DNA of 64,000 nucleotides from Mesaphorura yosii (Eukaryota > Arthropoda > Collembola > Poduromorpha > Tullbergiidae), in contig WIXG01000011.1 in the NCBI GenBank assembly GCA_009869945.1, positions 124,001 through 188,000 on the forward strand, read 5' to 3'. This document shows positions 25,270 through 38,969 of the stretch, piece by piece. Numbering within the stretch: the first letter of the stretch is position 1; every line of letters starts with the position of its first letter. Both the position numbers and the translations under genes were made by a program. Under the pieces are notes generated by a model. That model saw only the letters and a list, made by a program, of their open reading frames with translations. It ran no database searches and was not told the DNA's origin.

Positions 25270-28200
25270 TTGATTTTGACCTAAATCTAGGAGGCGTCCT
25301 GCACTATCCTTTGAACATGGACAAGACAAGACGTAGCCGACGATACAATTATGGCTCTAACTACGCGTGTGGCGTGTGTCTTTCTACCTGAGCACAGATG
25401 AAATGCAACCTGCGTGCGGTTGTTGAGTCTACTGACACCAAATTCCAAATGTTTTAAGTTTCTCAAGTTTTTTCTTAAAGTTAAATTTCTAGATCATACA
25501 AGTTTTTCATCGTCATTATTGCCTTTGCATTACTGCACTGCGTTTGCGTTTCTTGGCCTGGCCTGGCTCAGCTTCGTCTTCTTCTTTTATAAGTCCCATT
25601 CTTATTCATTATTGCATTAAACTGCTGCCGAAGTGGTGGTACTGTACTTTTGCTTACTGCAAATGCTGATGCTGTCTTGTCTTGTCTTGTTTCATCAAGT
25701 TCTACTTTCTTTCTTTAGGAAAATATCCCAATATGCAGTAATTGTACGTATACAGGTAAGACGAAGACGATGGCAATGCAAAATGTAAATACGCTTGCGG
25801 ATTGCTTTGCGATTAAGCATGCGAATGTGAATGAGCATTTGCCTCAGCCAAGCCAAAGCTCCCTTCACTGTTACACTGTGGCAGTAGTGCAGCATTACAA
25901 CAATGCTCGAGCCGAGTCAAGTCAAAGACGCACCACACCACAACAATGCCTACAAATGAGATTTGCATTGTACTTGTGCTTTTCGCAGTATTCTTATTAT
26001 TCGCGATGTATGCCATAATTTTCTTCTTATTTTAGCAATAGCAATAGCAATAGCAATAGGCAATGGGCAATGGCAGCAGCAGAAGTAATACAAAACCATC
26101 CATCAACAATCACTTATCACTGCATTGCTAAATAAGTACGTGTAACCTAAACTCATGTGCCTGGTCTGTACCGTCAGGGGAATTCCTTTTACTTTTTAAC
26201 AGCATAAATTAAATCGTTCATTTCCCTTTTAAATGTACACATTTGCGTTTGCATACATGCTTGCTCCTGCCTTGGAAGGTCACCGCCTTCCACCGCCTTG
26301 CTACAAGGCACAGCAGCATCGCATCGCATCAGCGTATCACAATTCACAAGTCTAGCGCAGTGAGAAGCAACAATGGGATGCGAACGCCAAAAGCCAAATG
26401 CCAAACAACTAAAACTGCACACAGGCAACAATGACGTTTGGTATTTTAAGGCTCATCCTTAAGTTGAACCAGTTTTTACCAGAATTGTACCAAATTGCAA
26501 CGCGGAAAAATCTACCTTTTGTGACCCACATGAAGTCATAGAGATGAGAAAAAGCAGTTAAGGCAGGTCGCAACTAGAATCAGAGGCCAAAATGCGAACT
26601 TTTGCTTTGCATCCTATAATCTTCATTTGTTGCGAATATTTCCGTTAATTTTCGTGTGCTTATCTAATTTTAGTCAAAACTTTTCCTTTCTGTCTGCTGC
26701 GTTGCTGCCTGAAACTGGACTCAACCGCTATTTTTATGATGCGAACATGAAATTCGTGTTTGTGAATCATGAAAAATAAAAATCTCCCTTCTTTCATGTT
26801 TATTTTTGCAAATTTTAATGGATGCATCGAATAATTGCATCATCATCTCACACAATGATGAAAATATACCTCAACTAAGTCACTTGTAGTATTCGGGACG
26901 GCTAGTTTGGCCAAATATGCGTTATCCTGATTAAAACAACCCAAAATGGTGTCTGGAATGGAATTTGGCTTGCATTGAGTCTGAGTCGGCTTTTCTCGCC
27001 TTTTCGGCTTGGCTGCCTCTGTAATTGCGGCTTGCGCCCATTCTTACATAATTCTAGATAATAAACCACTCAGCCTTGCATCGCATCGCGACTCTCAAGC
27101 CTCAAGTTGCGTAAATTTTGACGTTTTCAACTTGGCTTCTTTTTCTCACCTGACAAACGATTTTGCGAAATAATTATTGCTATAAAGTTTAGCATTGAAC
27201 CACATACCGAATACAAAGACAGCAAACATGCTCACTGCAGCAGGCGACAAAGAATGCAAAGAATGAAAGAAGATTGGCGCAATTGATTACAAAGAAACGA
27301 CAACGACGTCTTGACTTGTTGTACGACGGTGCGACGCAACGTTGCTGCCGCTGATTAGAGATTCCAACCGCATGCAAACGCAAAACAAGTTGAATAATGA
27401 AATGAATGATGAGAATTGAATCACCAATCATCGCCACAACAAAACAGTCAGGTATTTAAAAGGCGCAGGCTTTGGTGCATGCTCTCTGCGTGGAGATGGG
27501 CAAAGATTGGGTTTGGGTTCAATTCAGATTCACCTGGCTCTCAAAGGACGCTTTATTACCCAATTCCACTTGCAATAGCAATTTTTCATCCACCGAGATG
27601 CGGCTCAGTACAACGCAGCGAAGAGACGAAAATGAGCAGTACAAGCACAATATAATTGCCAATTTAATTCACGAGCATCAGGCCGCCAGTTTGAGTATAC
27701 TTGTACGTATTTTGTCATTACACAGCAATATGCAACGATAATTGCTGTTTTTCGCTTTTTGCACTGGTCGAAGACGATTTAGGCTTGGCGCTTGGGCCAG
27801 TGACCTACTCCGAGGCCAAGCCATAGGTTTAGGTGCTTTTCAGTGCTTAGTCAAGGTCAAAAAATCAAGATCGAATTCTAAATTCTTGCTCTTGATATTC
27901 ATTCGTATTACATGGTTTTGGAGTCGTAAACGTAAAATAAGTAACTCGCCGTTTATTAACCCATAAAAATTGGAAAAGCACAAACAGTAAACAAAGATTA
28001 CGTGACTCACGTGCTAAGTTTTTGGAGTGAGAAGCTGATAAAAACAGGGAATTTCTTATGTTAATATTTATAAACTTGTCATATGCAGCCAGTAATAATC
28101 ATAATTTGACAAAAAATTGACAGCCAATGCGCAACGCGGGCAAACCTGCACTTGGTACGATATGGGCGTTAGCAAATGCGGAAATACGCTGGCATGCACG

Positions 28201-31200
28201 ACATTACTAACACCACATTTCTGTCAGTCAGGCAAGCAGGCATGGAGTGAGTAAATCGATTTTTATTTTTGCAATGAAATATTTCCAAAGCAAAAAATTG
28301 ACTGACGCTCCAAGTCAGTCAGACGCTTGGCTTATCTGTCACTCGCCGTCGACCTTGCCGTACTTTGCACTGCGTACGTCAATTGCACACGTTAATGTTC
28401 AAATTCTACAAATGCAAGCAGCACTTCCTAGTTTTTAAGTAAAAGTCTGAGTGCACTGCGCATACAAAATGGAACAGGACCAAGTGGTCAGTGATTAGTC
28501 AAGCGTTGAGTACTATAAACCAATGATCATGAAGCTGCGTCTGTGCCTGTGACGACAATAAAATCCTGACTGATTATTGTCATTTGTCGTGTGCCGAGTA
28601 ATTGCTTGCTTAAGTGAGAGTCGAGCGTCGCGCGTCGCGCGGCGCGAGAGATCTTGAATGACATGGCACGGAATCCATTTACCGAATTTTATGTCTTCAT
28701 TACGATTTACGATTGCCATTGTCGAAGTCGAGGCACGAGCAGAACATGATGTGACTCTCGTTCTCATTCAAGAGCAGCTCAGCTGGGCTTATTGCTTAAA
28801 TGAGGTAGCAAACGATTTCTAATGATTCAAAGCCAGAAGTCATGATCAGCTAACAAAAGGAGGATTTAAATCGCGATCTCGCAGCACAATGACTTCAACA
28901 AATGCAATTAGAACATTGATTGGTAAGAATAGAGAATTTTCGTGTGATCGGATTACATTTCAAATTTAACTCAAATTTGAGCCATGCCGTGCTTCAGAAA
29001 TTCAAAACTGGTTCAATCCAAACCGATGAACTTGTGTATTGTAACAATAGCTGCACATTATTGCAATAAATTGTGAATTGCGAAATATTTGTTACTTTTG
29101 TGGAAAAATCTGGCAACTGGCAATTTTTCTGGTCAGTGCACTCGTGCCCAGCCAGCATAAGCTTGGAGGTTATGCGCGATTCGCAATTCGCACTAACAAT
29201 GTTTATAAATATTACAAAATATCGCTGCTTCCACTGCCATTGTACCATTTGTAATATTGCGCTGTCTGCTGCGTATAAAAATACACTACTGCAATCTGCA
29301 ATAACATTGATAATACCTGTAATAAGCAGTTAACATTAGTACTCGGCACTTGTTCGTGGTCATGTGCCAAATTTAGAATTAGCAAACACTTGTACTTGTA
29401 CTCACACTCGCGCTCGTGCGATGATGAATACTGACGATGACTCAAGTATGCGTGAAAATATGCCTTCTTGCTTGCGCTCGCGCATATTGCAAATTGTAAA
29501 TTGAAAATTGCAATTATCAATGCGTTTCATGTGTAAATTCTATTTGCCAAAATACCTGCATGCATGCATGTGTTTATGCTGTCCAAACTGCAACTTGCCA
29601 AATTCAGCTTAATATTGAACAAGAGGGAAAGCTAACGTTCACATATGAACGACACTTCGTCGAATTCTACGCTGAAATTACACTGCGTCTTGGAGACACA
29701 CTCAGCACAGGTTGGAGCCATTTACTCATGACACATGTGAAGTGATCGACTAACAATGACACAAATGACCAGCCGACTTTCGTGACCCTATTTTCCTTTT
29801 ACACGCAGGTAACGTTGTCGTTGCCGTGATCTGCTTGCATAATTTTAATTACAGTCCTCTTCGAACTCCTCAAACTCCCTTCTCATTATTCTCAGCCTAA
29901 TCTGAACCCTGAAGAGTGCATGTTTACGGAAATCTACCGAGTCGCGGCGGCGCCGGCCGAGGCCGCTGTCCTGTCCCATCCGCATCGAGAGTGGAGAGAC
30001 GACGACGACGACTCGCTAATTACGAAAACATTTAGGCTACCTGCATCTTAAGTGCACTTTCTTAACCGTACAACGGTGATTGGTAATTATTACATAATTA
30101 CAGTGTACGAGAATGTAGAGCAGAGAGCAAAAGCGGAGCAGAAGTCCTCATCAAGAAAGTGAATCTTTGCCAAATAATTAAAGATCGAAAGTGTAGCAGA
30201 TGCAGAAGGCGGCAGAAACAGGAGCAAAGTTCATACATTCATGTTTTAATAATTCGAGCACGAGCGGAAATTGAATGCAATGCAGCAACTTATGCCAAAT
30301 ATGCAAGACGCAGTGCGCAATTCGCGAGCGATTCGAATTGGAATTAAAAAGTTTGGCGTGGCGTAGCCGAGCACGAGTGCAAGACTTACTCAACAAGTCA
30401 AGAGCTGAGTGGCTTGGCTAAAAATGGTAAGAAATCACTCAAAGTTCGCAAAATACGAGCTCACACATGCGCACACGTTAATCGATTAGACGTGCGTATT
30501 AACTTCGAATTCAGGTGTGAAATGTGTAAATAACGGTCGATCGAAAGCGGCAATGGCAATACACAAGGCGCGACGAACTTCTTCTGCGACGCGATGCGAT
30601 GAAATGGAAATCTTGAACCAGCCTTCGTATCAGGATCGATGATTGTCAATTGCCTTACCAATTCAAGATCTCGAGCTGAGATAGCATGTGGACGCGAACG
30701 CACAACTGATCTAGGCTAATACGCATATGCTGCAAGTCTACAAGTAGCGAGTACTTATTTGGCAGTATCATTTAAGCATTGACACGAATGAAGTGTCAAT
30801 CGCAATCTGCAATCTTCACTATGCAGTCAAGTCAGGCCAAGTCAAGGCTGCATCTGTGTAAATAAAGATCAGTACGCAAGATTAACGTTTGGCTTTCGAG
30901 TTGCACTTGGTATCGGCAGTCGGCAGTCGGCATAAATTGCTGTGTCAAATTGCTTGATTTCATTCAGCCAGATTCAGAAATCAGATCAAGTTTAATTCTG
31001 CCAATGTATTGAGATTTCTCGAGACTCTCGACTCTTGGTTTTGCTATACGTGCAGTCGCAGAATCTACAATCGCAAATAAAATTGAAGACATGATGATGA
31101 TGAAGTAGAGAATAAAGAAACAAGATCAACCTATAAAAACAGTGAAAGCATTCAGCTTCAGCCGAATTTAAGTGGAGGGTTGTGTGTTTTAGTTCATCAG

Positions 31201-34200
31201 TACACTAATCACAATTGTCACACGATTATTTACAATCTCAAAAGAATCACTTTCTTTCTGGCTTTTTACTTGATCTGCTGTCGTAGGTCTAGTTCCTGAA
31301 GTTATGATCAGCTCGACGATAAAATGCCAAGTATAAAGGGTAGTATAAACAAGAAGTGACAATGATCAGCTTAACATTTTGACCTCCGTGGTCCAATTTC
31401 AATTGTCGCAATTTGCACGCATATTTCTGCACTCAAGGTCCTCATAACCGCGCAAGAATTCGACCCGATTGCGTAATTGTAATACTATGCGTAAGCATAA
31501 ATTCATGACTTCTTAACGTAGAAGATATTCGATTCAATTGTCAATTCGCGTACTCGTACTCACACTTTTCAATTAATCATCGTTACATAGGCGTATAAGC
31601 ACAGTGTAGTCGTCTCGTCGCCTTCGCCATCGTCGTTGTCGTACAATTCTAAGTTTAGAAACTGGATCAAGTTCAGCAGCACCAACTGCAACCGCCAGTC
31701 CCACAATAATGGAAATTGCAAATGAGAGATGGACGCTGATAATGATAAATATTAAATTCACTCGTCGTACTATGGCCACACCTTTCTTGTTCGTAATAGT
31801 CGTAACTCGTACCTCACAATTTCAGCCTACGTAATTGGAATTCTTAAGATTTTCAGCGAGTAGCGAGTAATGCTTATGACGTCCGTGCAGGAAAATGCTT
31901 TCTAAAGGTTACTGGGTTGAGATTATGGGGTCAAGTCTACGTAAAACGCGACTACCGTCGACGCCGACGATTTGCAGTGTTGAATCATATTTTTCAATTG
32001 TCAAGATCATATAAAATTATTGCTTTGCATATCACGACATGAACGAGACTCACTGCACTGCAAGATTATACAAGCATCCATGACCTAATTGTTGCGTGTA
32101 CGTACGAGAAGTGCAGTAATTGCAAGCGTTTGATAATAATAAGGGCAATTATTAAATATTAATGACTGTCATGTCAGTAGCAGTGTGCCAGTCAGTAAGC
32201 AGAGGCGGCGAAGTAAAATGACTTGATATTGACTCCGAGTGAGTCTGTTTAATGTTGATGATTCTCAGCTTGGAGGCCAGCTCGGTAGCTCTGACTCACT
32301 GCCTCGTCAAGTCCATCCCTTCAGAAGATTGAAATTGAAATCGTGACGAGTTGGCTCTGGCTCGGCTGGCCTTTTCATGATTCAACACCTGTAATCGTAA
32401 ATATCCAGAATCTTCAAGAAAACATTGTAAATCTCGATCTGGACAGTCCGACGTTCTTGTACGTTAACAATGCGTGCGTAATTCTTGATTTCTGATCTTG
32501 AGACCAGCAGCAGCTACGAGTGGCAGGCGTACAGCCAATTAATCATAAGCGTTTATAAGTGGTTCGTGTACCGGACGATAATGTGCGTATTCTTTACATG
32601 GTAAGCCGTGGCCATAAATAACAACGTACACAACACGAGGCGAGGCGCACATGTCGAGACTCGAAGTGAATGAATCAAAAATCTCTCGCCAAGGTCCAAC
32701 AATTGAAAATCATCGCACCATTCACAAATTGCCTTGCATTGTTGCACGTACGCGTACGCGAGACGATCCGATGCGGCGATGGACGACGGCGTAGAAAATG
32801 ATCTCGTTTATTCGTCCATCCATCCATCGTTCGTCTAAGCTAAGTGCTGATTAATTTGATGCAATAAATTAATAGCTTAATACACGTAGCACATTGAGTG
32901 ATGGCCGAACCGGCCTTTTACGTGTATTTGCGCATTCGCCTCGCTTCGTTATTCGCTTGTGCTGTAAATGGCAATTGCCAACTAATTATTCGTAATGTTT
33001 AATTGCGAGCGAGAATCGACGGCGACGGCACCTTGCACACCTTCACTCCACGGGACACTTGAACAACTTTGGTCCATGCTCTAAAATTGTAATGTCCACA
33101 CTTGCAACTAATTGTATCATTGACTTTGGAGGAATTCTTAATTCTTCGATTTGACGCGCAGAGAATAAATTCCAATGTTATTCAACAATACGTAATGCTG
33201 ATGGCCGTTAACATGCAGTCGAGCCCGAGTGTGGAAAGACCATGCAATGTTTATTATCGATTTAATTGCTTGCTTGGCGAAGTGACAGACAACTCAGCGT
33301 GGTTATGATTCGACTAATTAAAATGATCTTGCAAGTCAAATACACGAATGTGAATATGAATTTATATGCAATGCGTCGAAAAGTAAGTCAAGGATCCTCG
33401 CCACTTTGTTGCAGTATTGTCACTTGTTACACTTTTAATAATCGCCAATTGGTGATTTATTGTATACTTTTTAACGACTTAGCGTCCTCAACGCTAGGCA
33501 GGCGCAGGCGAATTTGCGCATTGCGCAGTTCTGCCGTGCCGCCGTGAGGCGAGGGTCTGTCCGGCAAACACTCGAATCGAAATCGAGTGTCGACTACATC
33601 AGCATCAACAAGGCCAATTAAAATGTGGATCAAGTTCATATTTCACGTATCCTGATGTGGATGGTGAATAAATTAAGTAAATATTGCAGTGAGCAACAAT
33701 AAGCCGTAAATTGGAGCAAACAGCAGCGTGGCAAAGCCTTGTGTCAAACGTTTTACGGTCGAATTTCCATTGTGAGTTGCCAAGAGGGCAGGCATTAAGA
33801 AAGAATTTATTGATAATTAGTTATTCACCACATGCATGCATGCAGCAAATCATAGTGCTCACGAGGTAAAGATGACATAACCGCAGTCACAGACGCAGTT
33901 TACTATTACGTTACACGAATGACGAATTCACGAATTCTTGCCAAGCCAAGTGTCAATTTCTTGTTCAAACATCGCCAAAGTGCTTGTTTCCTCTCACTTT
34001 TAGAGACGTGTGCGCCCAAATTCTTGGGAAATTACCAAATGCCGCAATTGCAACGGCAGTTCGAGAAGTGGCCTGGCATACTCTTAAGATAATCGATTCA
34101 GGACGATTAATATGAGTGATCTGGCAAGAATTACAGCTTCGACTCGGTTTGGCCCGGCCTGGCTTGCTTGGGCAAGGAAGTTCAATGTTCATTATACAAT

Positions 34201-35920
34201 AAATGCGATTTGATTTACATAAAAGTCATCGTCATCGACATCGATGACTTGATTCGAGACTCGTCGATTCATATAGCAAAGGAGTACAGAAAAGCAAACA
34301 AAGGCAGGCCAAAGCAAAAGCGAGCCAGAAAATGTGAGTTTCAGTTTCACTTTTCCAAATCTTATGCCTCATCGGCTCGGCTGGTTCGACTCGTTCTCAG
34401 GAATTGTTATTAAACTGTACAAAGGAATTAAAATTGTGATTCTCAGCTCTCTCTCGTTTGCCCTACGCTTTTGGTTATCGAGCAGGTACTCTGCACATTT
34501 ACATTTAAATGTCCTGGGCACTGACGATCGATTTCGACGTAATTGGTCGTCTTTTGTACCTGCCAATGGACGCAAAATGGTCCTGCATTCATAAATCAAT
34601 ATCAGATCGATCTGCCGGTAATTAAGCGAGAAATCTCAGACTGATTAAGCATTTCGACTTTTCGACGAAATCGTGACGATGACAAATCATTAAATGGACT
34701 CATCATCGAACATTCTCTTCCCATTTTGTTCTGCGTCTTGCTCAAAGCCAAATCCACACCAAACCACTTGAAAAATGACTATGACATCTGTAATTATAGA
34801 TTATAAAAGCAGTTCAACTTGAATTTTATGACCTCTCGTGAACAAGAACAGTTTCACTTACGTCTTTCGTCTTTCAAAGTTTATGTCAATGCCTTGGCGT
34901 GGCGATCGCGATGGGCGATGGTCGATGCCGATCTTGTATTAGAAATGCTAAATGCATGCAGCGTAGAGCAATAACGCGTAATCCACCTGTAATCAAGATC
35001 GTTATTCGTTAGTCACTGACTTTGCCTCGACTTGACTGGTTTTCTCATGGTGGTAGCAGCTAATTATGCTCATTAAGCATGTAAAATATAAAATTATGAA
35101 TTTATTATGCAAATTTTGGCATATTCTGCCTAAAAATGTAGAATGTGAGATCATGTCTTAAGAAAATGATTGATTAATGTACAACTCACGTAAGCGTAAA
35201 AAATCCATTGAATTTCTTCCGCTTTTTTACAAGTTGAGTGTGAATTTTCAAGAATGGAAGTAGGTGTCAAGTCAAGCAACTGTGCTAAATTCATAGATTA
35301 ATGAATAAACGGAGTACAAAGACTTTCGATTTGAATTGACTCAAACGGTCACCGCCGTCATCGCTAACCCTTTATTGGCTGGCGAGGCTGATCACATATG
35401 AAAGCGAATGTTCTAGAAGTACCTCACATTCATATTATTGTTTGCTTTATTTAACACCATGCAGGTGGTGTTTGTTGTATTTAGCCCGTAACCCCTGCAC
35501 AATTTCACACTTTCCGACGTCCAGTCCGCGCTGAGTTGAGGTTGACGCGTTCCAGGAATTCATCAACAGCGCTGCTATCGAATTCCTGAATTCCAGCAAT
35601 TGCTGTGATGTGGCGATGGTCCTCGTCTTTCACACTAAGAATTGAAATGGGTCTGGCTCCTCACAGGCACACAGGCCGCTAGTTGATATCAAAAAACCAA
35701 AATAGGTCAATCAATCACCGATTTAAGCCATTATCCACACGTGTGCCTTAATAACCTGATAAAAGCTCCCTTTGATCTAAACGAGACAGTCAATGCCAAA
35801 GTGGTAACTTTATGGTTGAATGTGGCGATTTATTCATTTCACAAGCGGCGAATGGTTCTTCAAAGTTTGTGTCAACCAGTAGTGGTGGTTGTAGTTGCAA
35901 AGGAGGAGCCTTTGATTGAA
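25270..35920. other. Gene-poor intergenic interval (about 10.6 kb)
   Basis: No open frame shows a domain, signal peptide or consistent splice chain on either strand. Visible structure: a (TAGCAA)n microsatellite at 26034-26060, a CG-rich palindromic patch at 28621-28650, a GC-rich patch at 29940-30016, TATA-like elements at 31131-31140 (CTATAAAAAC) and 34800-34810 (TTATAAAAGC), and short ATGC-repeat tracts near 29556 and 33830. It separates the peroxidase 5' end from a Rho gene pointing away, so it may be a shared upstream regulatory region. Confidence 0.45.
26034..26060. repeat. Hexanucleotide microsatellite (TAGCAA)n
   Basis: About four perfect tandem copies of TAGCAA, followed by degenerate GGCAAT copies to about 26072. 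Confidence 0.8.
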
Positions 35921-36159
35921 TTGAATTGAAGGACGATTTCACTTCTTGTAACTGGACAACACGAGTCTATTTAAACAATCGAGCATCTGGTCCTGGTGGT
36001 CTAATCAAGGAGGGGCAGCACAAGGCGAAGGGTCAAGCAAGAAGCTCAAGTTCACGAACTGTAAGTTTAGATTTTAATAGCACGTTCCCCAATTCTTGTC
36101 GTAAGGTCTAAAGTTTCTGGGTTTGGCGTAGTTTTAATTAATTTGCACAGGACTGGACA

Positions 36160-36833
36160 ATGTCACCTTCCCCACTTCGTCGGAAGTTGGTCATTGTTGG
36201 CGATGGAGCATGCGGGAAAACCTGCCTTTTGACTGTGTTCATTCACAGGGAGTTTCCTGTTCACTGCATTCCAACGGTTTTTGAGAATCATGTGGCAGAC
36301 ACCGAGTATGACGGCAAGCAGAGTAAGTGCTTAAGTATTAGAACCAGAGTTCAGTTGTAGCAATGAGATTTAATAATGAAGTATGTATATGTATTTAATT
36401 TGAAGTCGAAATGGCAATTTGGGACACAGCAGGCCAAGAAGACTACGACCGTCTGCGTCCATTGTCATATCCGGATTCGGACGTCATCCTGATTTGCTTT
36501 TCCATCGATTCACCCACTTCCCTACAAAATGTGACAGACAAATGGTATCCAGAAGTGCAACACTACTGTCCGGATACCCCAATCGTTCTGGTTGCTACTA
36601 AGAAAGACTTGCGCTACAATCCAGAAATAATCGCTGAATTAGAACGTGACGACTCACAGCCAGTCACAACCGCACAAGGAATTGCAATGGCTACTAGAAT
36701 CAACGCCTACGCGTACATGGAGTGTTCCGCGAAGGAATTTGATGGGGTTATGGAAGTCTTTGACTCTGCAACGAGAGCAACCATGAAGACTCGGAAGAGA
36801 ATGCGCATTCTTCGCAAGTGTATGATTCTTTAG
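36160..36833 (+). CDS. Rho-family small GTPase
   Basis: Molecular switch that binds GTP and controls actin and membrane dynamics at the inner membrane face. Two coding exons, 36160-36322 and 36406-36833, give 196 residues. A 5' leader exon ends at a GTAAGT near 36061, and its acceptor TTTGCACAG sits just before the ATG. The P-loop GDGACGKTC (residues about 14-22), the effector Thr in IPTVFENH, switch [18 protein letters not shown], base-specificity motif TKKD and SAK are all present. The protein is closest to the RhoA/B/C group, with the Rho insert region around [11 protein letters not shown]. The C-terminus has basic residues and a CAAX box CMIL, predicting prenylation (Leu last favours geranylgeranyl). 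It differs from a typical RhoA by VATKKD instead of VGNKKD, so it may be a diverged paralogue. Confidence 0.9.
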
Positions 36834-36839
36834 ACTTTT

Positions 36840-37200
36840 ACTGATTCAATTTTTTAGATGCAAACCATTAGTCATTCATAATCTTACAGACTGTGTAGTT
36901 CTTAAATATTCCTTAACATTTAGCTTAGCGATCAGTAAAACTTGTTTTTAATGCACATGTTTTCGCTTTTGTCATTAACCCATTTCTTTCAGAGGTCTGC
37001 CGAAGTTGAAAAGTAATTTACAATGCAGACAATGGCGGCATGAACATAGCTAATAATAGGATGTCCTATAATTAAGAGGCTTTAAAATCAGGTCACCAGC
37101 CCGGAGTTCCTAGTCAATACTTTCAATTAAAAACTTTTAATTTGTCCTCCTCAATTCAACTCTATTCTCGAGACACTTAAGATCGGAATCCTCCAGTAAT
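36840..37200. other. Spacer between the Rho gene and the TTLL-like gene
   Basis: Probable 3' untranslated region of the Rho gene followed by spacer. I see no coding potential. Confidence 0.5.
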
Positions 37201-37204
37201 AATA

Positions 37205-38964
37205 ATGGCCTTCTCACACATTTTGCTAACTCTTTTTACGTTTTTAAAGTACACTGCTGCTGTCCAACTGTCCGAGAAACTTTTCCCCATCATTCAGCCA
37301 TCACTATTTCCAAATGTACCGCCATACATCAAATTCAAGTGTGTCAATGACACAGACGCCTCTGCATCGAAGTCTTCGTCTTCCTCGAAGCCCTACGTGG
37401 AGTCTGAAGCAAAACTTGCTGAGTTACTCCGTTCATTGAAATTCGGAGGCTCGCTCTCGTCAATCAACGAAATTATCGGTCATACTGAAATGCAGATAGT
37501 TCCACCTCCTGAAAACCCGTACAAATGGTTTGGGATGCTGAACACCTGCTTGCGGAAACGAGAGCCCGAATTTGCGGTGGAGACAATTCTTCGTGAACCC
37601 TTCCAGAAGCACAATATGCTTCCCGGATCGGAGCACTGGCATTAAGGAGCTGCATCAATTCCACACTCAACGTGCAGCAACAGCAAAGAAACGTGACCCC
37701 AGCGCATTCAACTTCATGCTGGAGACCTACGCCTTGTCGGAAGAGTACGACGTTTTAAGGCCGTGGCCAAGGAGGCAAGTGATGAAACTTCATGGATCGT
37801 GAAACCCAGCTACGGATTCAACGCGAAACAAGTCAAATTCTATAAGGATTGGCGGTACATTTCATGGAGAACTAAAAAAAACTCAATCGTGCACCGTTTC
37901 ACGCCTGATGCAGACCAGCACAAGATGAAGGTGAATGGTTCGAGAGTTGACTTACGATTGAATATCATCGTGACACGATTCAACCCTCTTCTAATTTATC
38001 GGTATAGAAAAGGATTCGTCATAGTGTACCACAACGACACGAGCGGGAATCGAAAACGGCCACTGCAAGGACAATCACCCAAGTACAGCGTGTTTCTTAA
38101 GGGCAGAACTGTAATCATGGAGCTCAAGCATGTGCACGAGCAACTTTGGAGAGATTGATGCCACATGGAGCTGCTGGATCAAAGGCTAGACGATTTGGTG
38201 GTCAAGACCATCTTAAGCGTAGAGCAGCCGCTCGCAGAAAAATCGTACTCGACTCTCTTCTATTATTACAACGCATTTCAACTCTTCACGTTTGACGTGA
38301 TCTTGGACAGTTACTGCAAACCGTTCCTACTCGAAATCAATCATTACGGCGCGATTTCAGTGTACAACCTCACGAGAGCGACAACCGCACCTTTGCTGGT
38401 TGACATGCTCAATTTGGTCGGTCGCCATTTCCCACCGTACATATCCAACGAGTCCGTGGAGGTGATGCAGGAAAATATGATCAAAGCGGGCTACAAGTCG
38501 AGAGTGAACCAGGGTTCACATTCGATGAGAGGTTGTACACGTTTGAGGAGTCGGCGAAGGAGAAGCGCAAGCACAGGAAATTCAGGGACATAACCAAACG
38601 CGAAGAATTAGACGCAATTCTGGAGGACCTTCTTCCTTCCTGGAGATTTGCTCTACTTGATGCAAGCAGAAGACGAGCTGTTCCGCGCGAGGGATTTCAG
38701 AAGACTCTTTCCCAGGAATGCTACGTTCAAGTATGTTTAGTACCAGCACTGGCACTTTTAACAGGCCGAAGAATTAATTTCCTGACCCAAATACCACATT
38801 TCAGTTATATTACGTGGAATACGTGGAATCGGACGACTACTCTTCAAGCTGCAGGATGGATGGAAACCAAGTACGGCGGTGCATGCCGAAATGAAGGGAT
38901 CGAGAAACTCAAATGGCATGCCAAGTTCAAGTATCATCTTGAAACGGACATGAAAGCTGTCTAG
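37205..38964 (+). pseudogene. Broken TTLL4-type tubulin glutamylase-like gene
   Basis: Consecutive pieces in changing frames align in order with the tubulin-tyrosine-ligase-like domain. They are FPNVPPYIKF (N-terminal, 37290-37340), WIVKPSYGF (ATP-grasp start, 37795), VDLRLNIIVTRFNPLLIY (37945-38000), VVKTILSVE with FDVILDSYCKPFLLEIN (38200-38340), AEDELFRARDFRRLFP (38660-38715) and TKYGGACRNEGIEKL (38868-38912). Frame changes occur near 37630, 37750, 38530 and 38655, and an in-frame TGA sits at 38156-38158. The nucleotide-binding KPxxxxRGxGI motif and the LTNYS motif are lost, while the Glu and Asn of EIN remain. The first frame begins with a signal-peptide-like sequence, odd for a cytosolic enzyme family. 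Either a pseudogene or an expressed gene with assembly indels; motif decay favours a pseudogene. Confidence 0.7.
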
Positions 38965-38969
38965 CGCAA

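Noticed and set aside
37205-38964. TTLL-like locus as a processed retrocopy
   Set aside because: A probable 84-nt intron (about 38730-38813, GTATGT to TTTCAG) improves the alignment, so it is not plainly a cDNA copy, though it is unproven.
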